Shown: in pieces, positions 45,138-54,050 of the stretch
How the letters are laid out: the number at the start of each line of letters is the position of its first letter
How positions within the stretch are numbered: the stretch's first letter is position 1
DNA from: JBPYCR01 sp051846935
GTDB taxonomy: Bacteria; Bacillota; Bacilli; Bacillales; Amphibacillaceae
Direction: 5' to 3'
Length of the DNA: 64,000 bases
Assembly: GCF_051846935.1 (NCBI RefSeq)
Contig: NZ_JBPYCS010000001.1
Span: forward strand, 183,741-247,740
Made by a program: the position numbers and the translations under genes
Notes under the pieces: model-generated
Told to the model about the DNA's origin: nothing
The model's database searches: none
The model's input: the letters and a program-made list of their open reading frames with translations, nothing else

Positions 45138-45980
45138 ATGTCTTATGTTGTAACAGCAAATTGGTTAAAGAAACGCATGAAAGAAAAGGAAAGCGATATC
45201 GTTGTCTTGGATGTACGGTTTAATATGGCGAATCCTGATGAAGGGGCGTTCGCTTATAAAGAGAGTCATATTCCAGGTGCATTTTATCTTCATATTGATC
45301 ATGATTTATCAGGAAAGGTAGAAGCGCATGGAGGGAATCACCCGTTGCCAGATTTAGAAACGTTGGCACAAAAACTCGGAGCAATTGGTATCGATGAACA
45401 AACGCCAGTTGTTATATATGATAATGGTGGCGATATGTTTGCTGCTCGTGCGTGGTGGCTTCTTCATTACATGGGGCATGACGATGTTTCAATCTTAGAA
45501 GAAGGCTGGAAAGGTTGGCTAGCAGCAGGAAATGAAGGTACAGATGTAATCCCTGAACGCCAGGCAAAAACCTTTCAAATACAGATTCGCAAAGATGCCG
45601 TTGTACATATGGAAACCGTACGAGAAAAGATGAAGAATAAAGCGGCCTTGTTACTGGACTCCCGATCCAAAGATCGGTACCTTGGTAAAACAGAACCGAT
45701 GTATTCAAAAGCTGGACATATTCCTGGAGCAAAAAACTTTTTTTGGAAAGAGGTTTTACATTCAGACGGAACGTGGAAAAGCAGCGACCAGCTCGAAAAG
45801 CACTTTGCTCAACTGCCAAAGGATGAAGAAATCATCGTTTCATGTGGCTCCGGTATTTCTGCTTGTCCAAATATTATTGGATTGAAAATGGCTGGCTTTA
45901 AAAATGTAAAATTGTATCCAGGAAGTTTTAGCGATTGGATTTCCTATGAAGAAAACAGTGTAGAAACGAAAGAAGAATAA
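45138..45980 (+). CDS. Sulfurtransferase (two-domain rhodanese)
   Basis: Thiosulfate or 3-mercaptopyruvate sulfurtransferase, 280 aa. The N-terminal rhodanese domain (about 5-125: VVLDVRFNM, HIPGAFYLHIDHDLSG, VVIYDNGGDMFAARAWWLLHYMGH) is inactive, with no loop Cys. The C-terminal domain (about 150-275) has LLDSRSKDRYLG, GHIPGAKNFFWKE and the catalytic loop VSCGSGISACPN. The loop CGSGISA resembles mercaptopyruvate enzymes (CGSGVTA). tag starts 4 nt after its stop, so the two are co-translated. Confidence 0.92.
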   Translation: MSYVVTANWLKKRMKEKESDIVVLDVRFNMANPDEGAFAYKESHIPGAFYLHIDHDLSGKVEAHGGNHPLPDLETLAQKLGAIGIDEQTPVVIYDNGGDMFAARAWWLLHYMGHDDVSILEEGWKGWLAAGNEGTDVIPERQAKTFQIQIRKDAVVHMETVREKMKNKAALLLDSRSKDRYLGKTEPMYSKAGHIPGAKNFFWKEVLHSDGTWKSSDQLEKHFAQLPKDEEIIVSCGSGISACPNIIGLKMAGFKNVKLYPGSFSDWISYEENSVETKEE

Positions 45981-45983
45981 ATT

Positions 45984-46562
45984 ATGTCTGTCCAAAGATG
46001 TATGTGGGTCACAAACGACCCGCTTTACATTACATATCATGATGAAGAGTGGGGCACAGTTCGTCCAGCGTCGTATGATGATCGCTATTTATTTGAAATG
46101 CTCTCGTTGGAAGGAGCACAGGCAGGGTTAAGCTGGATTACAATTTTAAAACGCAGAGAAGCGTACCGAGAAGCATTTGATCGGTTTGATCCGAGGATCA
46201 TTCGGACATACACGTCCGAAAAAATCGAAAAGCTAATGAATAATGCTGGAATTATTCGTAATAGGAAAAAGATCGAATCCGTTGTTAGTAATGCACAGGT
46301 GTTTTTACGTACACAAGAGGAGTTTGGTAGTTTTTCAAATTATATATGGACGTTTGTAGAGGGGAAGCCGGTTGTTAATCATTGGAAAAGTGCGAGTGAG
46401 GTTCCAGCTTCTACAGACTTATCAGAAAGGGTAAGTAAGGATTTGAAAAAAAGAGGCTTTTCCTTTGTCGGACCGATCATATGCTATTCATTTATGCAAG
46501 CAATTGGAATGGTTAATGATCATACAATGGATTGTTTTCTTTATAAAGGCTCTAACGTATAG
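45984..46562 (+). CDS. tag: DNA-3-methyladenine glycosylase I
   Basis: Base-excision repair enzyme removing 3-methyladenine. Seen: RCMWVTNDPLYITYHDEEWG near 5-24 (Cys and Tyr/Trp of the base pocket), LFEMLSLEGAQAGLSWITILKRREAYREAFDRFDP, the segment NAGIIRNRKKIESVVSNAQ and FVGPIICYSFMQAIGMVNDHTMDCF near the end. The zinc ligands of the snap fold (Cys, His, His, Cys) are in place. 192 aa. Confidence 0.94.
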   Translation: MSVQRCMWVTNDPLYITYHDEEWGTVRPASYDDRYLFEMLSLEGAQAGLSWITILKRREAYREAFDRFDPRIIRTYTSEKIEKLMNNAGIIRNRKKIESVVSNAQVFLRTQEEFGSFSNYIWTFVEGKPVVNHWKSASEVPASTDLSERVSKDLKKRGFSFVGPIICYSFMQAIGMVNDHTMDCFLYKGSNV

Positions 46563-46574
46563 AAGTTCCTTTAG

Positions 46575-46690
46575 ATGAACTACGCACTAAAGTTCCACAG
46601 GCCCCAAATGGTGTATAAGAAAAACAGCGATGGCAAAAATGAATTCTGGTATGGATATAAAGGCCATTTAGCCGTCGAAACACCAACACG
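46575..46690 (+). pseudogene. Transposase fragment (IS1182/IS5-like DDE)
   Basis: About 38 codons read HRPQMVYKKNSDGKNEFW, YGYKGHLAVE. The DGKNEFWYGYKGHLAVE pattern is typical of the segment around the second catalytic Asp of DDE transposases. The frame is then cut by the palindromic element beginning at 46701. No other transposase part or inverted repeats are seen. Confidence 0.55.
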
Positions 46691-46700
46691 TCTGTGTGGA

Positions 46701-46821
46701 ATCCGGATCCACGCAGACTCCTGCTGGAAAAGCAACAGCCGAAAATCCATTTTAAAAGTCTTGGTAAAAACTTTTAAAGTTAGTTGAGGCGTTGCCTGTG
46801 GAAAGCGGAGTGGATCCGGAT
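46701..46821 (-). repeat. Palindromic element next to the transposase fragment
   Basis: Arms ATCCGGATCCAC (46701-46712) and GTGGATCCGGAT (46810-46821) pair perfectly. Read on the minus strand the interior (CTTTCCACAGGCAACGCCTCAACT, GGATTTTCGGCTGTTGC, CAGGAGTCTGC) is close to the element at 11400-11523, but the arms are unrelated. GCAAC/GTTGC forms the second stem. Confidence 0.85.
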
Positions 46822-46995
46822 GGAACACTGCAGACACCAATCTCGCTTTAAATTTTTAAGTGGATTTTAAAATTCCGTTCTTTTGCGATTTTTTAAAAAT
46901 TATGAATTGACTCATCTAATGAAAATGTGGCTTGAACGTAGAAGTGTTGAGTAATGAGAGCTTTGTCGCGCGAACAGGCTTTACAGATCAACGAA

Positions 46996-47036
46996 AAATG
47001 GTTTCGGTTATCAAGATCGGATAACCGAAACCATTT
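46996..47036. terminator. Terminator of the downstream chemoreceptor gene
   Basis: AAATGGTTTCGGTTATC pairs with GATAACCGAAACCATTT, with a 7-nt loop. Lies 80 bp past the stop of the minus-strand chemoreceptor. Confidence 0.82.
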
Positions 47037-47115
47037 AATTATTTTATATCCATTTTGTTCCGTCCGTTCGTCCATGTTGTTACGCGACTAGTATTCGATG
47101 AATTAGTATATTTAT

Positions 47116-48903
47116 TTATAAGCGGAATACCCGAATTTCTTCATTTAACTGCTCCGCTAGCTTTGCTAACTCATCCGCACTATTGGAAACCTCATCCATC
47201 GAACTGGATGTTTGCTGAGACGAAGCGGCAGATTGCTCTACACCAGCAGCTGCTTCTTCTGAAACAGAAGCAATTTCCTCTATTAAGCTGTTCATTTCAT
47301 TACTATTATTAGAAATGTCCTTTAAATTAGTAGAAATTCCTCTGATTTTGCTCGCCATTTCAGAAATAGAATTATTTATCGTTTCAAAGCTATGTCCCGT
47401 TTTTTCAATTTGGTTTGTACCTTCTTTTACTTCCGTATAGCCTTCATTTAGTGAATTGACAACGTGATTCGTTTCTGTTTGGATCCGTGTAACGATTTCG
47501 GTAATTTCTGATACCGAGGAAGCAACTTGTTCTGCCAGCTTTCTAACCTCGTGAGCAACGACGGCAAAGCCTTGGCCGTGCTCACCTGCACGAGCTGCTT
47601 CTATCGCTGCGTTTAACGATAATAAGTTTGTTTGATCAGCAATATCTTTAATAACAGATACGAGATTTGAAATTTGTGCGGATTGTTTGTCTAAACCTTG
47701 TACTTTATTTACTGCATCCGATACAATTTCGTCAATTTTATTCATTTGTTGGACAGATTGCTTCATTAGATGCGTACCATCGGCTGTTAATTGCAATACA
47801 TTATCTGAGGTGGAAGCGACTTCTTGGCCATTTCTTTCTGACGTTTGTACAGCCTGTACAAAATCATTCATTTTCTCAGATAGATCAGAAGCACTGTTCG
47901 CCTGTGTTTCTGCTCCTGAAGAAAGCTCCTCCATTGTAGTTGCAATTTGTTCGCTGCCCTCTTTTACTTCATTAGCGGATTGAGTCAATTCTTCGCTTCT
48001 CGATGATACGGATTCGGAAGCATCGGTTACTTTTAATAAAATGTTGCGGATGTTATCTTTCATAACGTTTATCGATTGGGCTAGCTGGCCAATTTCATCT
48101 TTTCCTTCATAATTCATCGATGCTACGGATAAATTACCGTCAGCCACTTCAGTAGTGACATTTACGACCTTTTTCAAGTTTGAAGAAACGCCTCTACTAA
48201 TAAGAAGCATTACAATAATTCCTAAAACAATAGCAACAGCATTTGAAATTATTAATACTAGAACACTATTGCTTATACTCACATTTGCGCTTTTTACGGA
48301 TTCTCCTTGTTCATTGTTTACGACATCAATTAATTCATTTACTAATGTTACTGTTGATGTTTTTAGCGCGCTAATTTGAATTTGGTTGAGCACGAGCTCC
48401 GAGTCGTTTTGTTCGTTAATGGAATGAACCATCTTATTTAAGAAGATGTTATTAATTTCTTCATTATTTTCTTTAATTCTAGTAAAAAGTGTTTTGTTTC
48501 TGCTTTCTGTAAAAGTCGGCTCTAGCTTAAGTATTAGTTCTCCAAGCTCTGCGCCATTGTCTTTAAAGTTTTGAATATGGTTATTGTCCCTTGTAATTAA
48601 AAAGTTCGCTACATTCGAGTCCTTTTTTTGAATTATTAAGGCTACTTGAGCCATATCAATTGTTTGTTTACTCTTTTCATCAATAAAGTGTATGTCTTGT
48701 TCAGCTGTAGAAAGCTGCAAAAACACAATTGTACCTGCTGCAATAAATAAAATGGCCGAAAGTAAAAAAGCAATGATGTATTTGCGACCAATTGGAATGT
48801 TTCTCCAACTAATAAAGCGCAAGGATTTCAAACGATTGTTGCGTTTTCCTTGCTTACCTCCTACAGCTTTTGTATGCTTTAACTTTTTTTTCTTTTTCTT
48901 CAT
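47116..48903 (-). CDS. Methyl-accepting chemotaxis protein
   Basis: About 595-aa membrane receptor. A basic Lys-rich N terminus (KKKKKKLKH) precedes membrane segment 1 (about 47-67), a helical-bundle sensor, membrane segment 2 (about 220-243), HAMP and a long signalling coiled coil. The hairpin tip motif ADQTNLLSLNAAIEAARAGEHGQGFAVVAHEVRKLAEQV is near 450. No C-terminal tethering pentapeptide. AGGTGGGG precedes ATG 48903, so the ATG 12 nt upstream is unlikely. The ligand is unknown. It is a paralogue of the next gene. Confidence 0.93.
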   Translation of the reverse strand: MKKKKKKLKHTKAVGGKQGKRNNRLKSLRFISWRNIPIGRKYIIAFLLSAILFIAAGTIVFLQLSTAEQDIHFIDEKSKQTIDMAQVALIIQKKDSNVANFLITRDNNHIQNFKDNGAELGELILKLEPTFTESRNKTLFTRIKENNEEINNIFLNKMVHSINEQNDSELVLNQIQISALKTSTVTLVNELIDVVNNEQGESVKSANVSISNSVLVLIISNAVAIVLGIIVMLLISRGVSSNLKKVVNVTTEVADGNLSVASMNYEGKDEIGQLAQSINVMKDNIRNILLKVTDASESVSSRSEELTQSANEVKEGSEQIATTMEELSSGAETQANSASDLSEKMNDFVQAVQTSERNGQEVASTSDNVLQLTADGTHLMKQSVQQMNKIDEIVSDAVNKVQGLDKQSAQISNLVSVIKDIADQTNLLSLNAAIEAARAGEHGQGFAVVAHEVRKLAEQVASSVSEITEIVTRIQTETNHVVNSLNEGYTEVKEGTNQIEKTGHSFETINNSISEMASKIRGISTNLKDISNNSNEMNSLIEEIASVSEEAAAGVEQSAASSQQTSSSMDEVSNSADELAKLAEQLNEEIRVFRL

Positions 48904-48976
48904 ATGTATCCCCACCTATTACCATTTTGTAACGTAGTTTATTTACTACGAAGCGCTCTTTGCTGAAACGACGAAA

Positions 48977-48984
48977 AGATCGGC
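48977..48984 (-). promoter_or_regulatory. Possible sigma-D -10 element
   Basis: On the minus strand GCCGATCT matches 7 of 8 bases of the sigma-D -10 (GCCGATAT), 73 nt before the ATG. The expected TAAA -35 is not evident, so this is tentative. Confidence 0.35.
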
Positions 48985-49296
48985 CCTCGAAAAATAGGGC
49001 TGAATAGAAAATCGTATTGTGTACTTGACCAGCTTTTATAAATTAGTAGAAACATGCTCTTGTATTATATCGGTCACGTATAAAAAGTATTAAGCCTTTC
49101 GTATGATTATTTTATAAGTAATAGCTGTTCAATTGAATCTTATGAAATTACACTTACAGTTAGAGGATTGGAGAGAATCGAGATGAGGGAATAGGTTTCC
49201 AAACACAACCTTGGATAAGTGGATATATTTCTGGCAGCCTATTTTAAATCAAATGCACATTTTTAAAATTTAATAGTAATACGTTCATCTTCACCA

Positions 49297-49330
49297 AAAA
49301 AGTGATGGTATAAAAGATACCACCACTTTT
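49297..49330. terminator. Terminator of the second chemoreceptor gene
   Basis: AAAAGTG-TGGTAT and ATACCA-CACTTTT flank TAAAAG. Lies 37 bp past the stop. The rest of the gap from 48985 shows no gene. Confidence 0.8.
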
Positions 49331-49367
49331 GCCAAAGATAACAGCCACTATTACAATAGGACAGTAT

Positions 49368-51080
49368 TTAAAGTGTAAAGACTTTTATTTCGTCATTTAA
49401 ATGTTCTGCAAGCTTAGACAAATTACGAGCACCGCTAGAGACTTCGTCCATTGAGCTGGAGGTTTGCTGGATGGATGCAGCGGCTTCTTCTACTCCAGCA
49501 GCAGCTTCTTCTGAAACAGAGGCAACGTCCTCAATTAAACTGTTCATAATATTGCTGTTTTCTGCAACCTCTTTGAGATTCTTAGATATTGCAACATTTT
49601 TCTTTACCATATCGGTTATCGACTTATGTATTAGTTGAAAGCTTTTACCAGTTGTTTCAATTTGGCTTGTTCCTGTTTGCACGGCTTTATAGCCAGTGTT
49701 CAATGATTCCACGACATCATCTGTCTCTGTTTGTATAGTTGTAACGATTGTTGTAATTTCTGTCACTGAATTGGCTACCTGCTCTGCTAATTTCTTTACT
49801 TCGTTTGCTACTATACTAAATCCTTTTCCATGTTCTCCGGCACGTGCAGCTTCAATTGCCGCATTTAACGATAGTAAATTTGTTTGATCGGCAATATCCT
49901 TTATAACAAGAACGAGCTTTGATATTTTTTCTGATTGCTCATCAAGCCCTTGAACCTTTTTGACAGCTTCTGCAACAATTTTATCTATTTGACTCATTTG
50001 ATTAACGGATTGTGTCATTAATGTACTTCCGTCCGATGTAAGTTTTAGAACATGGTCAGACGATGCAACTATATTTTCACCGCTCTTTTCCGATTCGTAA
50101 ACTTTTTCTACAAACTTATTCATATTCTCTGACAGATCAGCTGCACGATTTGCTTGTGTTTCCGCACCTGCCGATAATTCTTCCATTGTTGTAGAGGCCT
50201 GTATTCCACCTTCATTTACCTCATGTGCAGACTGCGTTAAATCTTCACTATGTGCTGAAACGGCTTGGGATGCATCTCTTACTTTTAATAAAATATGTCG
50301 TATATTCGCTTTCATCGTATTCATTGCTTCGGCTAATTGACCTATTTCATCTTTGCCGTTATATTCCATAGATTCTACAGCAACATTTCCTTCGGCCACT
50401 TCTCTCGTAATCGATACGACCTTCGTTAAATTGCTAGCAATATTTCTGCTGATGAAAAATATAAATAGAGCACCAAGTCCGATCGCTACAAGGTTTGCAA
50501 TAATTAGTACTAGAGTGCTATTGGATAAGCTGGTTTTAGCATTATTAACGGCATTTGTCTGCTCTAGCTCTATACTTTCAATTAGTTGGTCTGATAATTC
50601 AATAGTAGATTGTCGTAAGGAACTGGATACACTACGAATCGCGGTTGCTTTATAAACACGATCGGAAAAAACAGCATCAATAATTTCATCGTGAAACATT
50701 ACGTCAATTTTTTCGTTGTTTTCGTTTATTTCTGAAAACATGTCTTTTTGCTCAGTTGTTCGCATTGAAGGTTCCATTTTCTTTACTAAGTCAGCAAATA
50801 GTTCGCTTAACCGATTATACTCTGTTATGTACCTTCGTTCCCCGCTAATAATAAAATCAGCAATCTGCATATCTTTTGCTTGGACAATTTTAGCAAGAGT
50901 GTTTACATCTCCTGATCGCAAGCTTTCCTCTTCAATCGCGTCAATATCTTTATCTGCGATATCTAATTGGACGTATACGATCATGCCAGCGATAAAAAAT
51001 AAAAATGCTGCAAAAATAAATAAAAATAAGTATTTTTGAGATATTTTTATGTTTTTCCAAGATAACTGTCTCATTATCAA
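49368..51080 (-). CDS. Methyl-accepting chemotaxis protein (paralogue)
   Basis: 570-aa receptor with the same layout as its neighbour: short cytoplasmic N terminus, membrane segment 1 (about 13-32), helical-bundle sensor, membrane segment 2 (about 190-214), HAMP, then the signalling domain with ADQTNLLSLNAAIEAARAGEHGKGFSIVANEVKKLAEQV. The sensor half has diverged far more than the signalling half, suggesting duplication and new ligand use. The start is TTG 51080, or ATG two codons on; GAGGGGG is upstream. A TAAT-N15-GCGATAT string near 51140-51165 on the minus strand is a weak sigma-D candidate. Confidence 0.93.
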   Translation of the reverse strand: MIMRQLSWKNIKISQKYLFLFIFAAFLFFIAGMIVYVQLDIADKDIDAIEEESLRSGDVNTLAKIVQAKDMQIADFIISGERRYITEYNRLSELFADLVKKMEPSMRTTEQKDMFSEINENNEKIDVMFHDEIIDAVFSDRVYKATAIRSVSSSLRQSTIELSDQLIESIELEQTNAVNNAKTSLSNSTLVLIIANLVAIGLGALFIFFISRNIASNLTKVVSITREVAEGNVAVESMEYNGKDEIGQLAEAMNTMKANIRHILLKVRDASQAVSAHSEDLTQSAHEVNEGGIQASTTMEELSAGAETQANRAADLSENMNKFVEKVYESEKSGENIVASSDHVLKLTSDGSTLMTQSVNQMSQIDKIVAEAVKKVQGLDEQSEKISKLVLVIKDIADQTNLLSLNAAIEAARAGEHGKGFSIVANEVKKLAEQVANSVTEITTIVTTIQTETDDVVESLNTGYKAVQTGTSQIETTGKSFQLIHKSITDMVKKNVAISKNLKEVAENSNIMNSLIEDVASVSEEAAAGVEEAAASIQQTSSSMDEVSSGARNLSKLAEHLNDEIKVFTL

Positions 51081-51325
51081 CTGACTGCCCCCTCTACGAG
51101 TTGCGATGTATAAAAAAAGTTTTTAACTTGTATTTTTTAAGCAATATCGCATGATTATTATAAAAATTAAAGACAAAGGATATCTTTAAGATTGAATCAA
51201 ATATGTAGACGGATAATTACTATATTGTAAACCATCCTTTTCCATAAAATATCCACGTTACAAACACTTTACGCATCCATATCCTTCGTACTGCTACAAA
51301 AGAACTAAGTAATAAGAAATCAAAA

Positions 51326-51363
51326 AGGAAGTACCCTCTCAATGAGGTATAAGGATACTTCCT
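51326..51363 (-). terminator. Terminator of the TRAP operon
   Basis: AGGAAGTA-CCT pairs with AGG-TACTTCCT; on the minus strand TTTTTGATTTC follows. Confidence 0.78.
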
Positions 51364-51368
51364 GTAAT

Positions 51369-53378
51369 TTAACCGCTAGTCTTTGTTAACATCCTTTTTT
51401 TGTGTGCCCTGTTACTCATAAGTTGAATAACGAGCATAATAGCAAAGACAACAAAGCCAATTATATCGGAGTAGCCACCAGGATAAATTAATAGTAAGCC
51501 AGCGGCTAATGATATAATTCGTTCAAGCCAATGAAGCTTCCGATACCAAAAACCTATCATACCGGCTCCGATGGAGATCATTCCTGCTATTGCAGTTATT
51601 AAAATTAGCGTAATTTCCATTGGCGTAGTATCGATCATTAATAATTCTGGCTGCAATACAAACATATATGGAATAATAAACGCTGCAATCGCAAGCCTTG
51701 ATGCATTGGCACCTGTACGGATTGGGTCTCCTTTTGATATTCCCGTTGCGGCAAACGCAGCCAAAGCTACCGGCGGGGTAATATCGGCTACAATCCCGAA
51801 ATAAAAAACAAACATATGTCCCGCTAATATTGGAATTGCGACTGGTAGCGTGTCGTTTAGTGCGATAATCGCGGGCAAAGCAATTGTTGATGTAATGATG
51901 TAATTAGCAGTAGTCGGTGAACCCATTCCTAATATAATCGATGTAATCATCGTAAAAATTAGCGTAAGAATTAACTGTGTTTGTACCGACGATGTAATCG
52001 AACCCGCTATATTTACAAGACTGTTCCCCATCTTGAGACCGAGTCCTGTTTTTGTAACAACTCCGACAATTATTCCAGCACAAGCAGTAGCAGCCGCTAC
52101 TCCAAGTGCTGTACGAGCTCCAGCGGTTAAAGCATCAACAAATTTTCTTGGTGTCATGCGTGTTTCTTTCAATACTAAACTGACGACAACTGTTGCAAGA
52201 ATTCCAAGCAAAGCGGTTCGTTCAATACTAAAACCTTTAAATAAAAGCCAAACAATAACGAGAATAGGAAGCAACAAATGGATCTTTTTTAGAATTTCTT
52301 TTTTGTTCGGTATTTGATCGTCCGGGAGACCGAGTAACCCCATTCGTTTTGCTTCTAAATGAGTCATAATCCATATACCAGAAAAGTACAGGATAGCTGG
52401 AATAAGTGCTGCTTTTGCAATATCCCAATAAGGCACTCCAGCAAATTCAATCATTAAAAATGCTGCAGCTCCCATAATAGGTGGCATGATTTGTCCACCA
52501 GTAGAAGATGCCGCCTCTACTGCTCCTGCAAAATTTCGACGATAGCCAAGTCGGCGCATCATTGGGATTGTATACGACCCAGTCGTAACCGTATTAGCTA
52601 CTGAACTTCCGGAAATTGTACCTTGCAATGCACTGGAGAAAATAGCAACCTTTGCAGGTCCACCAGTACGTTTTCCCGCAATCGAAATCGCTAGATCGTT
52701 AAAGTAATCTCCAACTCCAGTTTTTACAAGAAACGCTCCAAATAGTAAAAACAGAAAAATATATGTTGAGGAAACTTGCAAAGGAGTACCGAGTATTCCT
52801 TCCGTTGTAAAAAACATCGAGTCAATTAGTTGAGCTAAGCTTAGCCCACGGTGGGCAAACAAGCCTGGCATATGCGGACCAAACAGAGCGTATATGAGAA
52901 ATAGACTTGCAATAATAGTTATCGGGAGGCCGACAGCTCTTCTTGAAGCTTCAAGTACAAGGAGGATGGCAATCCCACCGATGAGCATTTGTGTATTGTC
53001 AATCCCACCAATTTGCTGGACAACTGTTTCATAAAAGACGGGCCAGTATCCACATACAATGATGGAAAGAGCAATTAGTATCATGTCATACCAGGCTACT
53101 TTTGATTTGCTCCTTTTTTTCGTTGCAGGAAACAGTAAAAAAATTAGTACAAGCGCAAAGCCTAAGTGAACGGTTCGCTGAATGTAAGCAGTATATTGTC
53201 CGAATGCTCCCGTATATAACTGAAATAAGGAAAATGCCACAAGTGTGAAAAATACAACTTGTGCAGCAACTCCAGTCAGATTTCTAGTATTCGACTCCGC
53301 GTCATACTTTTGCAACAATTCTTCCTGCTGTTCCTCGGTTAATTCTTGTTCTTTGCGGTCGTGTTGTGACTCACTCAC
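51369..53378 (-). CDS. TRAP transporter fused permease (DctQ-DctM type)
   Basis: 669-aa membrane protein of the TRAP-TAXI class, with the small and large permease domains joined. About five helices (40-190) form the DctQ-like part; the DctM-like part (about 190-600) has GAFLVKTGVGDYF, AIFSSALQGTISGSSVANTVTTGSYTIPMMRR, EAASSTGGQIMPPIMGAAAFLM and MGSPTTANYIITS. Uses an ion gradient to take up organic acids. Overlaps the DUF1850 gene by 8 nt, with the TAXI binding protein upstream. Confidence 0.94.
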   Translation of the reverse strand: MSESQHDRKEQELTEEQQEELLQKYDAESNTRNLTGVAAQVVFFTLVAFSLFQLYTGAFGQYTAYIQRTVHLGFALVLIFLLFPATKKRSKSKVAWYDMILIALSIIVCGYWPVFYETVVQQIGGIDNTQMLIGGIAILLVLEASRRAVGLPITIIASLFLIYALFGPHMPGLFAHRGLSLAQLIDSMFFTTEGILGTPLQVSSTYIFLFLLFGAFLVKTGVGDYFNDLAISIAGKRTGGPAKVAIFSSALQGTISGSSVANTVTTGSYTIPMMRRLGYRRNFAGAVEAASSTGGQIMPPIMGAAAFLMIEFAGVPYWDIAKAALIPAILYFSGIWIMTHLEAKRMGLLGLPDDQIPNKKEILKKIHLLLPILVIVWLLFKGFSIERTALLGILATVVVSLVLKETRMTPRKFVDALTAGARTALGVAAATACAGIIVGVVTKTGLGLKMGNSLVNIAGSITSSVQTQLILTLIFTMITSIILGMGSPTTANYIITSTIALPAIIALNDTLPVAIPILAGHMFVFYFGIVADITPPVALAAFAATGISKGDPIRTGANASRLAIAAFIIPYMFVLQPELLMIDTTPMEITLILITAIAGMISIGAGMIGFWYRKLHWLERIISLAAGLLLIYPGGYSDIIGFVVFAIMLVIQLMSNRAHKKRMLTKTSG

Positions 53379-53919
53379 GAATAGTCACTCCTTTCCAAAA
53401 CTTCCAAAGCGATATTTTTTCTACTTTAACTGTAAACCATGCGCCCGGCTCGAAATAATCGTTAAAAAACACTTTTTTTTCTTTTTTCGCATGATCCCAA
53501 ACAAGTCGGTGCTTTGACACTGTTTTCCCATTTCTAATTTTCATAGCTGGAAATACAGTGTTTATATTTTGTATATGATACTTTCCGTCCTCATATACAA
53601 ATGTTTCTCCTGCATTTGCATTACTTGGCATGCCAATTCCAAAATGCTCATAAATAATTTCATATTGTTTAATGGAATAGTCGTTTTGTATCATATATCT
53701 TTCTTCCACATCGGTTAAATGAATCGAATGGGTAAAAATAATATCAAATGTATCACCAGGCTTTATCGGCAGGTGAGCGGCGATTTCGGATGAGTGTTGC
53801 TTGTAAAAAATTAAGGTTGTCTTTGTTGGTATAATGAATACAATTACAATTCCGAGTACGAGAAGGATACTACTAAAAACGAAAATTGTTTTTTTATTAA
53901 ATATTTTATAAGTACGCAT
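53371..53919 (-). CDS. DUF1850 protein of the TRAP-TAXI operon
   Basis: 182 aa: one N-terminal membrane segment (about 12-31) and an outside domain with FDIIFTHSIHLTDVEERYMIQ, YEHFGIGMPSNANAGETFVYEDG. DUF1850 genes commonly stand between TAXI binding-protein and permease genes, so it is likely an accessory component. Its exact role is unknown. The transcription unit reaches it through the weak hairpin at 53986-54021. Confidence 0.85.
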   Translation of the reverse strand: MRTYKIFNKKTIFVFSSILLVLGIVIVFIIPTKTTLIFYKQHSSEIAAHLPIKPGDTFDIIFTHSIHLTDVEERYMIQNDYSIKQYEIIYEHFGIGMPSNANAGETFVYEDGKYHIQNINTVFPAMKIRNGKTVSKHRLVWDHAKKEKKVFFNDYFEPGAWFTVKVEKISLWKFWKGVTIRE

Positions 53920-53985
53920 AAAAGAATTACCTGCACTTTTGTCGTAAGTTATTCGGTCTTTAGTTATTCTTCATTTATTAGAAGG

Positions 53986-54021
53986 AAAAGGCCGGCAGCA
54001 ATTGGTTGGCACCGGCCTTTT
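53986..54021 (-). terminator. Intra-operon attenuating hairpin
   Basis: AAAAGGCCGG pairs with CCGGCCTTTT, with only four T following on the minus strand. It lies between the binding-protein gene and DUF1850 and could make the binding protein more abundant than the permease. Confidence 0.65.
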
Positions 54022-54050
54022 AAAAAAAGTTTTATAATTTATTACCACAT

